Below, one piece after another: positions 9,428-16,118 of a DNA stretch of 64,000 nucleotides. This DNA comes from Fangia hongkongensis FSC776 = DSM 21703 (GTDB lineage Bacteria > Pseudomonadota > Gammaproteobacteria > Francisellales > Francisellaceae). The notes beneath the pieces were generated by a model. The model was not told where the DNA came from, did no database searches, and was given only the letters and a program-made list of their open reading frames with translations. Numbering within the stretch: position 1 is the stretch's first letter; the number at the start of each line of letters is the position of its first letter. The position numbers and the translations under genes are program-made. Location of the stretch: the NCBI RefSeq assembly GCF_000379445.1, contig NZ_KB902251.1:24781-88780 (forward strand), in the 5' to 3' direction.

Positions 9428-9799
9428 TTATACTCTTGCAACAAGATACACACCTATAATAATCACTAGGATACCAATAACTCTTGTTACTGTTAAGCTC
9501 TCACCTAATAAAAAATACCCAGCAATTGCGGTGATAATATAGCCAATTGATACCATTGGATAGGCGATGCCAACTGGAATTCGTGACAACACCATCAACC
9601 AGACAACAACACTTATCACATAGCAAAGAAGTCCCAAAATAACAAAATAATTGGTTGCCAGTTTCCAACCGATTGGAATTAAGTTTTGTAAGGTGAAGCT
9701 AAACTCACCAATACGATCTACACCAAATTTTAAAAACAGTTGTGCGCAGGCATTTAAAAAAACACCGAATAATAAAAGTGACCAGATTACAATTGTCAT
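9428..9799 (-). CDS. arnE: ArnE/ArnF-like undecaprenyl-P-Ara4N flippase subunit
   Basis: A 123-residue four-helix membrane protein of the EamA/small multidrug resistance fold, matching ArnE and ArnF, which flip undecaprenyl-phosphate-Ara4N to the periplasmic face. Helices run at about residues 3-20, 45-70, 75-95 and 100-121; motifs are ACAQLFLKFG in helix 1, and RIPVGIAYPMVSIGYI and LLGESLTVTRVIGI in helices 3-4, all typical of SMR proteins. Enterobacteria have separate arnE and arnF genes forming a heteropair; only one is present here, so it may work as a homodimer. It lies 9 bp after arnT and 18 bp before arnB. A general SMR exporter is possible, but the operon position argues for ArnE/F. 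Confidence 0.8.
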   Translation of the reverse strand: MTIVIWSLLLFGVFLNACAQLFLKFGVDRIGEFSFTLQNLIPIGWKLATNYFVILGLLCYVISVVVWLMVLSRIPVGIAYPMVSIGYIITAIAGYFLLGESLTVTRVIGILVIIIGVYLVARV

Positions 9800-9808
9800 T
9801 TTTCAACC

Positions 9809-11560
9809 TTAAGCGTTTAAATTAAACCCAGATGCACGAAGCTTATAGGGTAATTGGTGGTTTGTTAATAAATAGCGTTTGGGTGTGTGAGCAAGCAAAA
9901 TGCCATGCTCTTTCCCAGAAACAAAGTAGCGCTCATAATTATTTTTGTCAGTAAACATAAATACGCGCTGATCACTTTTCCATATTGGCCAAAACTGCTC
10001 AGCGGTTCTTAGCGTTTTTTCTGCGCCTGAGTTTGGCATATTAGCGGTATTCTCAAGCTCACCTGCATTAGCTACAATCCAAGTAAGTCTATCTAAATAA
10101 AACTGTGCATCATAAAAGTAGCCACCATAGTTGGCAACAATGGCATTTGGGTAGGCTTTTAACATTGGTTTAACAACTGGGATAAGCGGTTTCACTGATT
10201 TTTGAGCAAAATACTGCGCGCCCGACCAACCTAAATTTAAGATAATCATCATGGTAACAACAAAGCTTAACATCATCGCCTTGTATGCCTTTTTCCTAAG
10301 AAGCCTAAAGCCAAAGATCGAGACAATAAAACAAACGACAGCCGCTGGCCAAAAATACGCTGCAATTTCATTAAAGAACATCGAGAAATTAGGAATAAAT
10401 GGCAAGACGATAAAGGCTATCCCCATAAGAGCAAACAATATTAAAGCTGCAATGAAGCTTGCTTTTGTGGATCTGGCATCTTTTTTCTGTGAGAGTGAAA
10501 ATTCAATTCGCATCGCAATTAAAATTGAAAATGGAATCACAATTGGAATGAGATAGCCAATTAAAATTGATTTTGAAAAGGCAAAAAACAGCAAAATTGC
10601 CATTCCCCAAATAAACAAAAACCATTCATCAGCATGATGTCTTCTAACACGCCAAGTTGAAATAAGCTTATTAAACACCTGCGGCAAAAAGCCAAACCAT
10701 GGGAAAAAGCCAATAATAAAGATGCCAAAATAGACAAATTTACTCATCTGTCGACCTTGTTCATCCGTTGCATAGCGTAAAATTTGCTGCACAATAACAT
10801 AGTAATGGAAAAACTCATGATGAATGTTATTCACCATAATCACCCACGGCACAGAGATGATCGCAACAACAATTAAGCCAAGATATAAGCGAATATCTTT
10901 TAGAACATCCCATCTAGATAAGAAAATCGACCAAAGACCAATAATCATCATTGGAAAGACAATTCCGATTAGCCCTTTGGTCATCACAGCAAGGCCTGAG
11001 AATATAAAAGCAACTAGAAGCCAGAGATTACCTTGATAACTTTTTTTGCTATATTGCATCGACGCCCAAAAAGAAAGCATTGTTGCATTTAAGAAAAAGG
11101 CGACACCCGCATCAAGGTTTAAGTAACGTGCGCCCCCTAAATACAAAAGTGAGGTCCCACTTATAATCGCACCCCAAAGCGCTAATGAACGCTTTTGAAA
11201 AACAATTCTACAAACCACATAACTCATCCAGATACCGATTAACGATAAAACCGGATTTGGCAGCCTTGCAGCCCAATCATTCAAGCCAAAGAGTTTTAGC
11301 GAAAGTGCCGTTAACCAATAGATCATTGGCGGTTTTTCAAAATAAATAATTCCATCTAAATGCGGCACAATATATTGATGTGTTACCAGCATTTCTCTTG
11401 CGATTTCAGCATAGCGCCCTTCATCTGGCGTAAAAAGAACCGGTATTCCATAAAGACAAAGTCCTATTGCCATTACGATCGTTAGTATCAGTAAATCACA
11501 CCAAAAAACCCTATCAACTTGAGGTCTTAATCGGCTGGTGACCATAGCACATTTTTCCAT
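9809..11560 (-). CDS. arnT: Lipid A 4-amino-4-deoxy-L-arabinose transferase, GT83 family
   Basis: Integral membrane glycosyltransferase that moves Ara4N from undecaprenyl phosphate to lipid A phosphates on the periplasmic face, lowering negative charge and giving polymyxin tolerance. The 583 residues show the GT83/PMT pattern: after helix 1 comes the loop FTPDEGRYAEIAREML with the catalytic acidic residues, then YFEKPPMIYWLTALSLKLFG, both close to ArnT; about 12 helices follow and a soluble C-terminal domain from roughly residue 440. First gene of the leftward operon. The ATG at 11560 follows a weak GAG; an internal ATG at residue 6 is an alternative. A related transferase for another sugar (galactosamine, as FlmK in Francisella) cannot be excluded, but arnB/C/A partners favour Ara4N. 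Confidence 0.88.
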   Translation of the reverse strand: MEKCAMVTSRLRPQVDRVFWCDLLILTIVMAIGLCLYGIPVLFTPDEGRYAEIAREMLVTHQYIVPHLDGIIYFEKPPMIYWLTALSLKLFGLNDWAARLPNPVLSLIGIWMSYVVCRIVFQKRSLALWGAIISGTSLLYLGGARYLNLDAGVAFFLNATMLSFWASMQYSKKSYQGNLWLLVAFIFSGLAVMTKGLIGIVFPMMIIGLWSIFLSRWDVLKDIRLYLGLIVVAIISVPWVIMVNNIHHEFFHYYVIVQQILRYATDEQGRQMSKFVYFGIFIIGFFPWFGFLPQVFNKLISTWRVRRHHADEWFLFIWGMAILLFFAFSKSILIGYLIPIVIPFSILIAMRIEFSLSQKKDARSTKASFIAALILFALMGIAFIVLPFIPNFSMFFNEIAAYFWPAAVVCFIVSIFGFRLLRKKAYKAMMLSFVVTMMIILNLGWSGAQYFAQKSVKPLIPVVKPMLKAYPNAIVANYGGYFYDAQFYLDRLTWIVANAGELENTANMPNSGAEKTLRTAEQFWPIWKSDQRVFMFTDKNNYERYFVSGKEHGILLAHTPKRYLLTNHQLPYKLRASGFNLNA

Positions 11561-11582
11561 TATGTAAATCTCAACTTTGGCG

Positions 11583-11591
11583 ATTATACCA
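11583..11591 (-). promoter_or_regulatory. Extended -10 promoter of the arn operon (predicted)
   Basis: The reverse strand reads TGGTATAAT here, an extended -10 element (TGn plus a perfect TATAAT), about 22 bases before the arnT ATG. No good -35 hexamer is seen 16-18 bases further upstream, as expected for extended -10 promoters. The predicted transcript start gives a leader of about 15 nt. Confidence 0.5.
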
Positions 11592-11802
11592 CAAGGCCCC
11601 TAGAAAAAAACCGACTAATATTCACAATAGTTATACTGATTATTTTAAAATGATATTTGCCATACAAAGAGTTGAAAAATAATCATATAGCGCCATATTG
11701 ATACATAAGCATATTTGAGATAATGAGGCAAACTCAAGCTTGAGGCCACACCAACTCTCATCATGCAGAAATTAAAGTTGTAATTAAAGGAAAATAAATT
11801 AA

Positions 11803-12024
11803 ATGAAAAAACTCAACCCTATCCAATTTCTATTCTTACTGATTGTTGGCATTTTACTTTTGCCGCTTCTTGTATTTTTAACATTATGTTTTTTTGTCTA
11901 CGCATGGATTACTAAACGAAAAATTAATGAAATGCTGAAAAAACGCATGAATCAAACAGCTGAGAATACAGATGGCTCAACTCCATCAAAAGGAAGAACC
12001 ATCGATCATGATGAAGCGTCTTAA
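11803..12024 (+). CDS. Small single-pass membrane protein, 73 aa
   Basis: AAGGAAAAT precedes the ATG at suitable distance. Residues 7-35 (QFLFLLIVGILLLPLLVFLT and onward) form one long hydrophobic helix, followed by a Lys/Arg-rich stretch (TKRKINEMLKKRMNQ) and a polar tail. The positive-inside rule predicts the C-terminus in the cytoplasm. I recognise no family. It is divergent from arnT (243 bp between starts) and convergent with dgcN, with one base between the two stop codons. Size and composition recall small inner-membrane stress or regulator peptides, but function is unknown. Confidence 0.6.
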   Translation: MKKLNPIQFLFLLIVGILLLPLLVFLTLCFFVYAWITKRKINEMLKKRMNQTAENTDGSTPSKGRTIDHDEAS

Positions 12025-12025
12025 T

Positions 12026-13069
12026 TTATGCCAAAGATGGCTCCTTTAAGCTAATTAGTATTGATTCAAGCTTATCATACTCACTCACCGGATCAACAAC
12101 TGGCAGTGAGGTCGCTGCACTTAAATCTTGAAGATATTTAGCCCTTTTTTCCTTTGGAATGCGTGAGGTATTGACACAAATACCAATGGTTTTGGCAGAT
12201 GCATAAAGCCCACATGCCGAGCTGATATTCTCATATAATTCAATAACCTCTAACAAGTTTGGAATTTTAATATCTGGATAGTCTTTGAGCGTCTCTAATG
12301 ATGCATCATGACACAAAATAAAGTGCGTTGGCGCAGAGCCTCTAATCAGTGGTAAAGTTGCCGCACTTGCTGGATTTAAGATAGAACCCTGTCCTTCTAC
12401 AAAGACAATATCTGCATCAGAGTCCTCTACCAACACCTCAACTGCACCTCCTGTGAAATCAAGCGCCACAGCATCAAGTGGAACCCCTGAACCAGAAATA
12501 GCAATGCCTGTTTGTCCCGTTGCTAAAAACTCAGCATTCATTTCAAGCGCACAGGCTTTCTCCGTGAGCTTTAATGCCGCAGTCATCTTACCAACTGCCA
12601 TATCGGTGCCAACCAAAAGAACACGTTTATTATTAAGTTTTCTTGCAGAGGCCTTTGCCTTACATAAATATTTAGCCTCAGGCTTTCTTAAATTCACTAC
12701 CTGATTTGGGTATTGACTCTCGCGCTCTAAAAGCTCACTTGATTGATGAAAACCATGAACCACCTGCATGTCATAAGAAATGGCAATATCAATGCTATCA
12801 ATAATTTCATCGCTTATCTTCCCACCATTTGGCGCCATACCATAAAGCACACTGGTTGCACCTAGTTTTTTTGCTTCAATCACATCAGAGACAATCTCAA
12901 CAGAAGGTAAATATTCAACATAGTCACTAACATGCGTACCTGCTTTGCCTTTCGCAATCACACAAAGCACCTTCTCAGGAGCAAAAAGGATCACTGAAAT
13001 CCCAAGTTTATTTAATTTAGCGCCAATATCATCATCCAAATAAATGGCAACCTTATTCATTTCCAACAT
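12026..13069 (-). CDS. dgcN: DgcN-type N-acetyltransferase (DUF1611), D-glutamate metabolism
   Basis: Belongs to the DUF1611 family. DgcN of marine bacteria N-acetylates D-glutamate, after which DgcA epimerises the product; this is known of the family and inferred here. The 347-residue protein has an N-terminal alpha/beta domain and a C-terminal P-loop-like nucleotide domain with LLVGTDMAVGKMTAALKL near residue 152, TGQTGIAISGSGVPLDAV near 188 and EGQGSILNPASAATLPLIRG near 224. The ORF can extend to 13081, but GGAGTGGAAT sits exactly 6 bases before the ATG at 13069, so I chose that. It overlaps the end of dgcA by 17 bp, indicating coupled translation. Confidence 0.85.
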   Translation of the reverse strand: MLEMNKVAIYLDDDIGAKLNKLGISVILFAPEKVLCVIAKGKAGTHVSDYVEYLPSVEIVSDVIEAKKLGATSVLYGMAPNGGKISDEIIDSIDIAISYDMQVVHGFHQSSELLERESQYPNQVVNLRKPEAKYLCKAKASARKLNNKRVLLVGTDMAVGKMTAALKLTEKACALEMNAEFLATGQTGIAISGSGVPLDAVALDFTGGAVEVLVEDSDADIVFVEGQGSILNPASAATLPLIRGSAPTHFILCHDASLETLKDYPDIKIPNLLEVIELYENISSACGLYASAKTIGICVNTSRIPKEKRAKYLQDLSAATSLPVVDPVSEYDKLESILISLKEPSLA

Positions 13070-14105
13070 ATTCCACTCCATGTCCGGTGCACACCGGGGT
13101 ATAGTTTAACTCACCATCTTTGTAATATAACTGACTATTAAATCCATGTAATGAACTCTTATCTAAATTCATAAACGAATCGAGATCAACATAATCAAGG
13201 AGTGGCGTCAAACTCGCCGCGCCACTGATGGATATTTCCGTCTCACCAAAACAACCAATCATGGTTTTAAGGCCATGCGCTTTAGCACAGTGGATAATTC
13301 TCAGCCCCTCGGTAATGCCGCCACATTTTAAAAGCTTAATGTTCACACCATCTATACATTGATGAAGTCTTGCCACATCCGATGCAAACTTACATGACTC
13401 ATCAATGAAAATGGGCAGCACACGATCTTGATATAATAAAGGCAACTGATGTTCATCTTTTTCTGCCAGTGGCTGTTCAACGTAGGCTATATCATATTGT
13501 TTAAGCCAGCTCATCATCTCTTTTGCATTTTCAAGCGACCAGCCACCATTGGCATCAACAAACACTTCTATTTGATCTGACTTTGCACTGTCCTTAATCG
13601 CCGAGATCACGCTTTGAAAACTGAGCTTATCAGCTTTAATGCCTTCTTTAGCACCTAATTTAACTTTAATTAACTTCGGGTTATACTGCACAATCAAATC
13701 CAGCGTGCGCTGATAGACCCACTCTGGCTTACCAATAGAAACAGTAATAGATGTATCAACTGCTTTATACTCTAAGCCCAATAGCTCATAAAGTGGCTTT
13801 TTTGCTTCTTTTGCTAATAAATCCCAGAGCGCAAGATCAACCAAAGCAATCTCTCTTGCATTCAACCCAAATGCCTTCGCTTTCTCATAGGCAGGCACAG
13901 GCATGTAACTATCAAGTGTCATAAGAAATTGAGAAATACGTGCCTTAGATTCATCCATATCGCCCAGTATCACACTCTCACCAATACCAACATGCTTTCC
14001 CTTTTTTATTTTTACAAATAAGTTATTTTGTCCCTTAATAACTTCTCTGCTAATCACCAACGGCGTAATTTTTGCCAAATAATGTTCTTCTAGCACAAAG
14101 TCCAT
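13053..14105 (-). CDS. dgcA: Dipeptide epimerase-family enzyme DgcA (enolase superfamily)
   Basis: Enolase-superfamily enzyme of the muconate-lactonizing/dipeptide epimerase branch, 350 residues. The N-terminal capping domain is followed by a barrel with IKVKLGAK (catalytic Lys pair near residue 158), FVDANGGWS (metal Asp near 190), VEQPLAEKDE (metal Glu near 215), FIDESCKF (metal Asp near 240) and NIKLLKCGGIT (second catalytic Lys near 262). GCFGETEISISGAA follows. The adjacent overlapping dgcN gene identifies it as DgcA, which epimerises N-acetyl-D-glutamate to the L form for entry into central metabolism. Without dgcN it would be called an Ala-Glu dipeptide epimerase, so that remains the alternative. 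Confidence 0.87.
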   Translation of the reverse strand: MDFVLEEHYLAKITPLVISREVIKGQNNLFVKIKKGKHVGIGESVILGDMDESKARISQFLMTLDSYMPVPAYEKAKAFGLNAREIALVDLALWDLLAKEAKKPLYELLGLEYKAVDTSITVSIGKPEWVYQRTLDLIVQYNPKLIKVKLGAKEGIKADKLSFQSVISAIKDSAKSDQIEVFVDANGGWSLENAKEMMSWLKQYDIAYVEQPLAEKDEHQLPLLYQDRVLPIFIDESCKFASDVARLHQCIDGVNIKLLKCGGITEGLRIIHCAKAHGLKTMIGCFGETEISISGAASLTPLLDYVDLDSFMNLDKSSLHGFNSQLYYKDGELNYTPVCTGHGVEYVGNE

Positions 14106-14243
14106 CTACAAACCTCCCGATAAACGTTTAAAGTATCTACTTGATAGAGCTATATTAATTCAGTTATCGGTATTTGGAAATATCAATTGATGCACTAATT
14201 TAAAAGATTTATTACAAAGTATTTTAGATAAATAAACGTGAGA

Positions 14244-15611
14244 CTAGACAGGCTTAAAGATAGTTTGCGGGGTATCTGATTTAAATCGGCTATAAAGCTC
14301 AATAGCATAACGATCTGTCATGCTGGCAATAAAATCACAAATAACCCGCGCCCTATTTGCCTGATCATCTTTTGAGAAAGAGTAAAAAACTTCACCAACA
14401 TCTTCTGGGATAAGCGAAGTTTCTTCTTCTGTATCAATCAAAATATCAAATAGCGCTGAAATAATATCACGCCCGCGATAGCGAATAATGTTCATTTTAG
14501 GTGAGTTAATCACTGAGGCATAAATAAAATATTTCAACACCTCCACTTGCTTTTGCACCTCTTGTGTTAAAGAGACTTTTGATAAAACAGGGCACGCTGC
14601 ATCCAACGTAAATTGAACATTCGATATGTAATAATGCACCAAATTTGAAGTAAAGCGTGTGCGCAAATAGCTTGAATTTGCCAAAGACTGAGAGCGCTGA
14701 TAGATATCACTCATTGGCGCATTAAAGTTAATAATGCCATTAAATATAGATTTTAAAATCTCACGAATCTCACTAAGGCTTACTTTAAGCCCACCTAGAT
14801 GCGCTTCCTCCTGCACCTTCATTAAAAGATCATCACCAGCATTCACTATAGACAACGGATCAAGGAAACCACCTTTAAACGCATCCTCAATATCATAGGT
14901 TGAATATGCAATATCATCGGCAAGGTCCATAATATCACACTCGATCGTTTTAAATGCTTTTCCTTTATAATCCTCTGGCGAATAGGGGCTTAAGACATGC
15001 TTTTTGATATTGTGAACAAGTTGTTTTTCACTTGCATAATAGCCTTTTATCGGCGTATCAGATAAATTCACAATATAGGCAGGAATCGCATGATCATATT
15101 TTAAAAGTGATGCCAATGTACGATACGTTAAATTAAGCCCATAACGATTGTCCACTCCATCATAGACAGGCACATCACCCAAAAGAACTTTTTTTTCTGT
15201 TTTTGTGACCACTCGAAGCGTTTGTGCATTCCCTTCAAACCCACCATATTCACGCATTTTAGCATGAAGCGCCTTTTCACCATTATGCCCAAAAGGAGGA
15301 TGCCCAATGTCATGACAAAGCGCTGCTGTTTCAACTAAATCTGTGTCAATTTGCACTCCTGCATGAGCATCATTAACCATTGAAGCGATAGATTTGGCCA
15401 CCTGTGCAACTTCTAAAGAGTGTGTTAAACGATTACGAAAAAAATCACTCTCAACACAAGGGAAAATTTGCGTTTTACCCTGAAGCCTTCGAAATGATGC
15501 GCTATGGATCACGCGCGCATAGTCTCGTCTAAAAGGAGAGGCATGTGTTTTTTGCTCCGGTTCTTCAAGTGCCCGGTAATAGTCTTTTTTATGATATAGT
15601 ATACAGCTCAT
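14244..15611 (-). CDS. dgt: Deoxyguanosinetriphosphate triphosphohydrolase
   Basis: HD-domain dNTPase that hydrolyses dGTP (and in relatives other dNTPs) to the nucleoside and triphosphate, balancing dNTP pools. The 455 residues show SPFRRDYARVIHSASFRRLQ, then RNRLTHSLEVAQ with the first metal His, CHDIGHPPFGHNGE with the HD pair near residue 120, and MDLADDIAYSTYDIEDAF near residue 230, the fourth metal Asp. E. coli Dgt is about 505 residues; this is slightly shorter, closer to the dGTPase-like group. A long, structured region of 500 bp lies upstream. dinG precedes it on the same strand, so both genes act in nucleotide and DNA upkeep. Confidence 0.93.
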   Translation of the reverse strand: MSCILYHKKDYYRALEEPEQKTHASPFRRDYARVIHSASFRRLQGKTQIFPCVESDFFRNRLTHSLEVAQVAKSIASMVNDAHAGVQIDTDLVETAALCHDIGHPPFGHNGEKALHAKMREYGGFEGNAQTLRVVTKTEKKVLLGDVPVYDGVDNRYGLNLTYRTLASLLKYDHAIPAYIVNLSDTPIKGYYASEKQLVHNIKKHVLSPYSPEDYKGKAFKTIECDIMDLADDIAYSTYDIEDAFKGGFLDPLSIVNAGDDLLMKVQEEAHLGGLKVSLSEIREILKSIFNGIINFNAPMSDIYQRSQSLANSSYLRTRFTSNLVHYYISNVQFTLDAACPVLSKVSLTQEVQKQVEVLKYFIYASVINSPKMNIIRYRGRDIISALFDILIDTEEETSLIPEDVGEVFYSFSKDDQANRARVICDFIASMTDRYAIELYSRFKSDTPQTIFKPV

Positions 15612-15694
15612 TGATCAATAATATGTTTATGTGATTCAAAATATATAGGCAGTATACCTGAAAGTATTCTTTTTTCGAAAAAATTAGCAGTTTT

Positions 15695-15730
15695 TAGGTT
15701 TTTTTAAGTTTTCTTAAGTTTATCTTAAGT
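15695..15730 (+). repeat. Four direct repeats TTARGT at exact 10-bp spacing
   Basis: TTAGGT at 15695, then TTAAGT at 15705, 15715 and 15725: four near-identical hexamers each starting 10 bases after the last, so all face the same side of the helix. The last two read CTTAAGT. Direct half-sites at about one helical turn are typical of OmpR/PhoB-family response regulators; phased T-rich blocks also bend DNA. A weak -10 (TAGATT, 15732-15737) follows directly. Seen in sequence; binding is inference. Confidence 0.55.
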
Positions 15731-15744
15731 TTAGATTGAGATGA

Positions 15745-15927
15745 TGAACTCACTCAAGGAGAGTTGGTCTTACAGAGAACGCTTTTCTCTCTCCCTTCTC
15801 TTTCGGTATATCTGTGATATCGACCTCCTTGAAGCAAGTTTCAAAGTTTAAGACTATCTGACGGGGATTTCCCCCCTCCCTTCTCATCATCTAAACTCCC
15901 GTTGATAGTCTTATACCACTTTTTTTT
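15745..15927 (+). ncRNA. Candidate structured small RNA with two C/U-rich single-stranded loops
   Basis: Several complementary segments are present. TCAAGGAG (15754-15761) pairs with CTCCTTGA (15825-15832), enclosing AGAGAA/TTCTCT around 15775-15790 and a GGTATATC-TGT-GATATC hairpin near 15805-15820. A long stem pairs 15849-15865 with 15898-15913 (AAGACTATCTGACGGG against CCCGTTGATAGTCTT, one bulge), and eight T follow at 15920-15927, six bases after the stem. The decamer CTCCCTTCTC appears twice (15791-15800, 15876-15885), both predicted unpaired, one in the loop of the last stem. It is complementary to purine-rich ribosome binding sites. Upstream are the 10-bp repeats. Strand is uncertain, since stems fold either way and a TGGTATAAG on the reverse strand could make this a dgt leader. 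No match to 6S, tmRNA, SRP RNA or RNase P motifs was seen. Confidence 0.4.
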
Positions 15928-15947
15928 CACACCCAATACCCAATGAA

Positions 15948-16114
15948 TATACCACTCGCAAATCATTTTTCGGTGTTTAATGCTGAAGAAGTTTTTGATA
16001 GTTTTGAGTCATTGGATTGCAGGTAATAGCTGGGACTATTAGCAATATCCGATGACTCAAAAGAACAATAAATTCAATGGCAGAAATAGGGTAAAATGGT
16101 TTGCGAGTGGTATA
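15948..16114. mobile_element. MITE-like palindromic element, 167 bp
   Basis: The ends are inverted repeats of 22 bp with one mismatch (15948-15969 against 16093-16114). Inside, a second inverted repeat pairs 16002-16020 (TTTTGAGTCATTGGATTGC) with 16042-16062, and a small stem TAATAG/CTATTA lies at the centre. Flanks read TA on both sides if the repeat is taken as TACCACTCGC, consistent with the TA duplication of IS630/mariner-type transposases. No coding sequence is inside. It sits 4 bp beyond the dinG stop codon. The structure could instead be a large extragenic hairpin; finding more copies in the genome would decide. Confidence 0.5.
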
Positions 16115-16118
16115 AACA

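Noticed and set aside
15714-15729. PmrA box linked to the arn operon
   Set aside because: The CTTAAG repeats have 4-base spacers where PmrA boxes have 5, and no such site is found near arnT.
15612-16118. tmRNA, 6S, SRP RNA or RNase P RNA in the dgt-dinG gap
   Set aside because: None of the conserved motifs of these RNAs was found.
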